A DNA stretch of 64,000 bases from Sulfopaludibacter sp963815475 (GTDB lineage: Bacteria; Acidobacteriota; Terriglobia; Bryobacterales; Bryobacteraceae), in the NCBI GenBank assembly GCA_963815475.1, contig CAWFHD010000003.1:4402001-4466000 (forward strand), given 5' to 3'. How positions within the stretch are numbered: the stretch's first letter is position 1; every line of letters begins with the position of its first letter. Below are positions 59,286-64,000 of the stretch, piece by piece. The notes beneath the pieces were generated by a model, which saw only the letters and a program-made list of their open reading frames with translations, searched no databases and was not told where the DNA came from. Both the position numbers and the translations under genes were made by a program.

Positions 59286-61040
59286 TTAGTCGGTTCGGGT
59301 GCGTCGGAGCCTCGCCAGAATATAACGCGCCGGAGCGGTTACCCGCCATGACCAGGATTGCTCAAACTCTTTAGAGCGTATTCTTTCGGTCTCCAGCTTG
59401 TTCCGAAGTTCTCCAATTTCGGTGTTTACGACCTGCGCGCTCCTCCGAAGCATTTCCAACTCGCTAGATACGCGCGCCGCCTCTTCCGTAAGGCGGTTCA
59501 TGATCTCCGCATTTGACGAAATCGTGCCATTTGACGCAATCGCGGCCGCACGCAGCAGCTCCAATTCGCCGTGTACCCACGCCGCCTCGTCCGTGACGCG
59601 GTTCATCATTTCCGTATTCGCCGCAAGAGCACCCGCACGGACCAGTTCCAATTGGCCAAATGTGCGTGCCGCTTCCTCCGTCAGAAGATCCGCCAACCGA
59701 TCGCCTGTCCGACGAACTTCAGCCACCACGCCGTCTATTTTGGAGCTGAGCTCATTTATTTTAGAGCCAGCCTCATTTATTCTGGAACTGACCTCATTCG
59801 CGCCGCAGGGTTGAACCGACGTTGGGCTCAGTTCGGAAGTGGTGCCTACTCCATCGGCATCGCCGATCGGTACTATTCGGCCCTTGAAATCCACGCAGGC
59901 TGAAATGCGCAGGACGAGATCCAACTCAAGTGGCCGCTGGAACTCTTCCCCACCGATGTCCAGGAGAAGTTGTGGGTCGTTTCCTTTGCTCATAATGGTG
60001 ATCTCACCGTCTCCAGCGAGAAGACGGGCTGTACCACCAACCTGGAAGGGCGGAGGAGATCCGGTGCCATCCCATTTCCACAGAACGACCGATCGGTTGT
60101 CGGCCGACACACAAATCTCGTAGAGCTCGATAATGCATGTCCTGTCCGCGGGGTCGATTCGAAGGGGCTCGGCGGGAATCCCAGCGGGCAACTCGAACGT
60201 CACGCGATGTCGTTCACCGACCGGAACAATGCGAACCACGCTGTTCTCTTCGCTATAGCCTTGTCCCAGTGAGTAAAACACCTGGGCGGAATAGCATTCC
60301 GGCGTCGACGTCTTTTTCCGGAGTTCAGCGCTGTCGAATGCCCATTGAAGGCGCTCGGCAAGGGCGGCATAATAATGCCCGATGCGTGCTTGTTCCTCTG
60401 AATCCGCTGCAAGCAACTCGCTCAGGAAGTCGCCGGCGCGTTGCGCGCCCGGTTTCATTACTACACCAAGACCGGCGCTGTGGGCAAAAGCGAAATGTGG
60501 AAACGCTGCGCAGAGTTCTTCCCAGAAGCGCCATACCCCAAATCCGGCAGTTCTCACACAGACATCATGCAGCAATATGATGCCGCCAGGCCGCACCTTC
60601 TCGATCCAGGACTCGAAATTGTTGCGAACGCTTTCGTATGAGTGATGGCCATCAATGTGGAGAACGTCGATACTACCAGCGGAAAAATAGGACAAGGCTT
60701 CGTCGAATGTCATCTGCATCAGGTGCGAAAACGAACTGTAGTGCGTCCGATTGTAAGCCTCGACATCAGCATAGATTTCTTCACTATAGAAGCCCCCATG
60801 GGCATCGCCCTTCCACGTATCCACTGCGTAGCAGTTGCACGCGATCGACTTCTCTTTGATTGCTTGACAAAAGCCAAAATAGGATTCGCCAAAGAACGTT
60901 CCGAGTTCAACAAGAAGCCCGGGGCGCTCCGCGGCGACAAGGTCGTATGCAAATGCCAAATGTCCTGCCCATGGCCCGGGGCCTCCATAGGAATGGCGCT
61001 CCGGCTTGAATGTCAGCGACGGTGTTATAGAAGGCAACAC
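59286..61040 (-). CDS. Methyltransferase with long coiled-coil C-terminus, candidate chain-length regulator
   Basis: A 584-residue protein. Residues 1-200 are a class I methyltransferase: GLLVELGTFFGESYFGFCQA (SAM loop), CYAVDTWKGDAHGGF, IDVLHIDGHHSYESVRNNFE and GGIILLHDVCVRTAGFGVW. About 260-400 is a beta-rich domain (VVLWKWDGTGSPPPF; LELDLVLRISACVDFKG). About 415-560 is a long coiled coil with near-repeats (LTEEAARTFGQLELVRA; VTDEAAWVHGELELLRA; LTEEAARVSSELEMLRR), ending in SWSWRVTAPARYILARLRR, which could lie on the membrane. It is divergent from the Wzm/Wzt pair by 75 bases. Methyltransferase plus coiled coil beside an ABC exporter is how WbdD-type O-antigen terminators are built (known); the same role here is inference. 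Confidence 0.8.
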   Translation of the reverse strand: MLPSITPSLTFKPERHSYGGPGPWAGHLAFAYDLVAAERPGLLVELGTFFGESYFGFCQAIKEKSIACNCYAVDTWKGDAHGGFYSEEIYADVEAYNRTHYSSFSHLMQMTFDEALSYFSAGSIDVLHIDGHHSYESVRNNFESWIEKVRPGGIILLHDVCVRTAGFGVWRFWEELCAAFPHFAFAHSAGLGVVMKPGAQRAGDFLSELLAADSEEQARIGHYYAALAERLQWAFDSAELRKKTSTPECYSAQVFYSLGQGYSEENSVVRIVPVGERHRVTFELPAGIPAEPLRIDPADRTCIIELYEICVSADNRSVVLWKWDGTGSPPPFQVGGTARLLAGDGEITIMSKGNDPQLLLDIGGEEFQRPLELDLVLRISACVDFKGRIVPIGDADGVGTTSELSPTSVQPCGANEVSSRINEAGSKINELSSKIDGVVAEVRRTGDRLADLLTEEAARTFGQLELVRAGALAANTEMMNRVTDEAAWVHGELELLRAAAIASNGTISSNAEIMNRLTEEAARVSSELEMLRRSAQVVNTEIGELRNKLETERIRSKEFEQSWSWRVTAPARYILARLRRTRTD

Positions 61041-61115
61041 AAATCTATCCTAGCAAGCCTGAAATCTAGGACGACGCGAACCCGATTTTTGTCGGGCATC
61101 GAGTCGTCTGCTACA

Positions 61116-61946
61116 ATGACTCTTAAAATTCACGTGAGGCAGCAGGACTTCCAGGTGACGATTCAGCAACCAGGCACGGCTCCAAGATGGCAGGGTGACC
61201 TGTTTTTTCTCTTGCAAGGCCTGATTCTGAAGGACTTCCGGATTCGGTACCGGAACATGTCCCTCGGGGTTCTTTGGTCGCTCTTGAACCCGCTCATCAT
61301 GATGGGGGTGCTAACATTCGTTTTTACCATGGTCTTTCCGAATCCGAATAAGCACTTTCCGGTCTTTTTACTCTGTGGGCTTGTGCCCTATAACTTTTTT
61401 ACGATTGCGTGGATCAGCGGCACCGTTTCGATTGTCGAGAGCGCGAGTCTCGTAAAGCGGATTCCTTTGCCGCGCGAGGTCGTGCCCATCGCAGCCGTTC
61501 TCTCAAATTGCATCCACCTCCTGATTCAGATTCTTCTGTTGCTGACCTGCGTTTGGGCATTCGGCGGCTCGGCGAACATTCAATGGCTCTGGCTGCCTCT
61601 GGTCTGGTTGCTTGAAATTATTTTTGTGTGTGGCCTCGCACTGGCGACTTCCGCAGTCAACGTGTATGTCCGCGATACGCGCTATATAGTTGAATCGATT
61701 AATACTGTGTTGTTCTGGCTGGTACCGATCTTTTACGGCTTCGATATAATCCCTCGGCGATATGTCGAGTTTTACCAACTGAACCCGATCGCGGCGTTGG
61801 TCCTATGCCTCCGGAACATTCTTCTCCAAGCCACGCCGCCGCCCACTGCCACGCTCCTGAAATTAAGCGCGGTCGCATTCGGCACGTTTGCATTTGGGAC
61901 TTTTGTTTTTCGCAAAAGCAAACATGCGTTTTACGAGCACATTTAG
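61116..61946 (+). CDS. wzm: ABC-2 type polysaccharide exporter permease (Wzm-like)
   Basis: Inner-membrane half of an ABC glycan exporter; 276 residues with six helices. The opening LFFLLQGLILKDFRIRYRNM, the helix VLWSLLNPLIMMGVLTFVF, the loop SIVESASLVKRIPLPREVVP and the end YQLNPIAALVLCLRNILLQ are typical of Wzm/KpsM/TagG. The frame runs back to 60642, but the region before ATG 61116 is antisense to the methyltransferase gene and unlike the family. The ATPase gene follows after three bases. Together they move an undecaprenyl-linked or lipid-linked polymer across the inner membrane. Confidence 0.9.
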   Translation: MTLKIHVRQQDFQVTIQQPGTAPRWQGDLFFLLQGLILKDFRIRYRNMSLGVLWSLLNPLIMMGVLTFVFTMVFPNPNKHFPVFLLCGLVPYNFFTIAWISGTVSIVESASLVKRIPLPREVVPIAAVLSNCIHLLIQILLLLTCVWAFGGSANIQWLWLPLVWLLEIIFVCGLALATSAVNVYVRDTRYIVESINTVLFWLVPIFYGFDIIPRRYVEFYQLNPIAALVLCLRNILLQATPPPTATLLKLSAVAFGTFAFGTFVFRKSKHAFYEHI

Positions 61947-61949
61947 AAC

Positions 61950-62699
61950 ATGTCAGTAGTCGCGTTTCAGAGTGTATCGAAACATTTCTATCGGCACGGT
62001 GGCCAGATGCTGATCCGTGACCGTCTCCGGCACCTGTTCCGGCCCGAGCCTCGCGAGCCCTTTTTCGCTTTGCGGGACGTCTCGTTCACGGTCGGGTGTG
62101 GCGAGAGCATGGCGATTATCGGCCAAAACGGCGCAGGCAAGAGCACCCTGTTGAATCTTGCGACTCAACTCTGTTTGCCAAGCGAAGGCACAGTTCGGAT
62201 CAACGGCCGCGTGGCCGCGCTGCTCGAATTGGGCGCGGGGTTTCATCAAGACCTGACGGGCACCGAAAATGTGCGGATCAACGCCGCACTTCTCGGGCTT
62301 ACACGGCAACAGGTGAACCGGCGGTTCGAGAGTATTGTAGAGTTCTCGGGTATTGGCGACTTCATCGATGAGCCGATGCGGACGTATTCCTCGGGCATGA
62401 GAATGCGGCTTGCTTTCGCCGTCGCCGTCAACGTGGATCCCGATATCTTGATCATCGACGAGGTTCTCGGAGTTGGAGACCAGGAGTTTTTCGGCAAATG
62501 CTTTGAGCGAATTATGGAGTTCCGGCGCGCCGGAAAGACGCTGATTTGTGTCTCCCACGGACTGGAGTCGCTTGAAATGCTGTGTGATCGCGCGTTGTGG
62601 CTAGACCATGGCCGCGTGACGCGGACCGGACCGATTCGGCAGGTGATTCAGGCGTATGCCGAATCTTCAGGTGTGCCGGCGCAAGCAGCCGCTACTTAA
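61950..62699 (+). CDS. wzt: ABC polysaccharide exporter ATPase (Wzt/KpsT/TagH-like)
   Basis: A 249-residue ATPase: Walker A IIGQNGAGKSTLLNL near residue 55, the polysaccharide-exporter block LELGAGFHQDLTGTENV, signature YSSGMRMRLAFAVAVN, Walker B DILIIDEVLGVGD, and the switch His in CVSHGLESLEML. It stops near 249 residues, so the C-terminal carbohydrate-binding domain of long O-antigen Wzt proteins is absent. Export is therefore probably of the type that does not read the chain end through the ATPase, which would leave chain-length control to another protein. Starts three bases after the permease stop. Confidence 0.92.
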   Translation: MSVVAFQSVSKHFYRHGGQMLIRDRLRHLFRPEPREPFFALRDVSFTVGCGESMAIIGQNGAGKSTLLNLATQLCLPSEGTVRINGRVAALLELGAGFHQDLTGTENVRINAALLGLTRQQVNRRFESIVEFSGIGDFIDEPMRTYSSGMRMRLAFAVAVNVDPDILIIDEVLGVGDQEFFGKCFERIMEFRRAGKTLICVSHGLESLEMLCDRALWLDHGRVTRTGPIRQVIQAYAESSGVPAQAAAT

Positions 62700-62898
62700 G
62701 CGGTATGCTTCGTGCCTGCACGGACAGAGCCGGAACGTGACCATGTTTATCGCAAGTTGAATGCCACGGCGCAACAGGGCGGTAAACTCGGTGCCGACCC
62801 GAGAATTGCCCGTCGGCGTCTGGACGCGGAACTGGCCCAGGGACGCTTGTACGTATTCACCGTGGAATGCTCGATTGTGCCCAAGCGGGAGCTTCATC

Positions 62899-63115
62899 AT
62901 GCCCAGGGCTTCCGCAACGAGACTGGATCGTATCGAACTGCGCACTTCTCGTGAACAGAAGCGCGTTGCCTGCCGCGGGAGAGATCGTTACACGGAATGA
63001 GCGCACCTTCCTGACTGCTCGTGACAGCGCCCGAATTCCGGAACTACTTGAGCACCCTCCCAAGCCGACTGCCGGGTTGCGGCCGGCCGCCAAGGGGCGG
63101 CGTCACCGCGTGTGA
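62899..63115 (+). pseudogene. DUF1778 (TacA-like) antitoxin remnant
   Basis: MPRASATRLDRIELRTSREQK is a typical DUF1778 start in one frame; in the next frame the end LTARDSARIPELLEHPPKP, then a Lys/Arg-rich finish, matches the family's C-terminus. The middle is shortened and out of frame (about 72 codons against about 90). Such antitoxins bind their own promoter and neutralise GNAT toxins. The stop overlaps the toxin GTG, as in intact pairs. Confidence 0.6.
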
Positions 63116-63230
63116 GCAAGGCCCTGGTATGGCGTGAGGAGTCGCTGACGCGCCATCACGACCGCGCTGGCTTCAACTGCGGCATGCCCGCGTTGAATGG
63201 ACTGGCCAGGTTTTTCTTGGTGTTTCCGTC
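63112..63230 (+). pseudogene. GNAT-fold (TacT/AtaT-like) toxin remnant
   Basis: GTG 63112 gives WREESLTRHHDRAGFNCGMP, then ALNG, very close to the start of TacT-type acetyltransferase toxins (HHD---F-CG-PALN). The frame then turns into unrelated sequence; the acetyl-CoA-binding region is missing. These enzymes acetylate charged tRNA. With the DUF1778 fragment this marks a dead toxin-antitoxin pair. About 220 bases up to 63449 hold nothing else recognisable. Confidence 0.6.
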
Positions 63231-63449
63231 CCGCGACCGGTTCAATCAGCCTCGAGCTACCCATGAATTCCGCCGAGGCCCCTCGATTTTTAAAGTACTA
63301 CTGTGCTTCGCAGGTTTGACGCTCTTGAAAAACTCACTCGACGGCTTCGCTCAATCTCTCGGCCCGGTAATCCGGCGCGTTTGTCCAATTCGCGTGCTTC
63401 GTAGTGGATCATCGCCACCGTCCGGGCCGCCCCGGCAGTCATTTCAGTG

Positions 63450-64000
63450 CTACTGGACATTTAGGCCAATTTGAGTCACATTGGTCCCGCCGACCAGAGC
63501 CGGTGTCGTCCACCCTGGCGGCTGAGTCACCGAAACGGTCGTGCTGCCTGTAGCTTTGGGCGTGAATGTGACCGTGGCGAAGTACGACCCAGCGGTGAAA
63601 ATGGCTGATCCCGGTGACAATGTCCCGGCCGAAGAGTTGGTGTTGCCGAGCGGCACAGTGACGCTTGCGCTACCCATGACTGGTTGGGTACCTACCAGGG
63701 TGTTCTGCCCATCCGTAGAAAGTTGGTAGCTAAAAGCCGTCAAAGAAACGGCTCCTCCCGCTAGAGGTACGTTGCATGTTCCACTGCAGATTGTATTCGG
63801 GGGATTCGTACCGATCGATTCCACAATAACCACGCCTGACGGAGCGAAAAACACTGTATCGTTCGGGCCGGAAGTATAATTTGACGCGGAAGCTGAATAT
63901 GTCCCCGAACCGGAGCTAGCTAGGGCATACACATAGTAGGTCGCCGTGGTGAAGCCGCTTCCTACGGTCACGGTGATGGAATTCGAACCTGGATCAGTTG
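63450..64000 (-). CDS. Secreted beta-rich protein, C-terminal part (5' truncated)
   Basis: The minus-strand frame is open from the window edge to the stop at 63450, at least 183 residues. Sequence is Ser/Thr/Gly-rich with alternating strands (TVGSGFTTATYYVYALASSG; VVIVESIGTNPPNTICSGTC; VSLTAFSYQLSTDGQNTL; GSYFATVTFTPKATGSTTVSV), like a bacterial Ig-like or BACON-type repeat at the end of a large exported protein. No sorting signal at the C-terminus (GLNVQ). Part of the surface-protein set of this region. Confidence 0.7.
   Translation of the reverse strand, partial: TDPGSNSITVTVGSGFTTATYYVYALASSGSGTYSASASNYTSGPNDTVFFAPSGVVIVESIGTNPPNTICSGTCNVPLAGGAVSLTAFSYQLSTDGQNTLVGTQPVMGSASVTVPLGNTNSSAGTLSPGSAIFTAGSYFATVTFTPKATGSTTVSVTQPPGWTTPALVGGTNVTQIGLNVQ

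Overview
The window looks like a chromosomal piece of an Acidobacteriota soil bacterium, probably from the Bryobacterales / Candidatus Solibacter group. This rests on protein style only: SBBP beta-propeller secreted proteins with a DUF7948-like N-terminus, an acidobacterial VWFA-related protein, the SSEKRLAR-type Crp/Fnr regulator, and small exported acidobacterial proteins. No rRNA or marker gene is present to confirm it.

Region 1 (about 1-26 kb) reads as a stress, envelope and regulation block. It holds a truncated GT4 glycosyltransferase, groESL, two Crp/Fnr regulators flanking a lone response regulator and two tiny membrane proteins, a stand-alone Clp-type AAA+ ATPase, a PAS/sigma-54 activator, a Thivi_2564-type peptide, a DUF3341-like protein, an AI-2E/PerM permease with a BrkB protein, a SYLF lipid-binding protein, an OmpA-like protein, a zinc phospholipase C-like protein, and a sorting-signal protein followed by malic enzyme, a VWA protein and a sortase. 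At least seven intergenic sites between 4.3 and 21.3 kb carry a Crp-geometry dyad (TGACC-N6-GGTCA, often with a third half-site 18 bp on). This suggests a local regulon run by one of the two Crp/Fnr proteins.

Region 2 (about 27-63 kb) is a surface-polysaccharide and secreted-protein region. It has glycosyltransferases, several fused to coiled coils or methyltransferases, an LpxD-like acyltransferase, an acyl-CoA ligase, an acyltransferase-3, a YfhO-like membrane protein, four methyltransferase domains, and a Wzm/Wzt-type ABC exporter at the end. Two large secreted proteins that share a threefold C-terminal module bracket the central glycosyltransferases. The likely combined output is an exported, modified glycan, with a methyltransferase/coiled-coil protein next to the exporter as a candidate chain terminator or ruler.

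Several genes in the first 18.9 kb (groEL, groES, the permease, SYLF, OmpA-like, 18302) are broken by single-base frameshifts, many of them an extra C after a G. This looks more like sequence error than biology. True decay is seen at an IS3 transposase remnant (39.8 kb) and a DUF1778/GNAT toxin-antitoxin remnant (62.9 kb). I saw no tRNA, rRNA, CRISPR array or replication origin.
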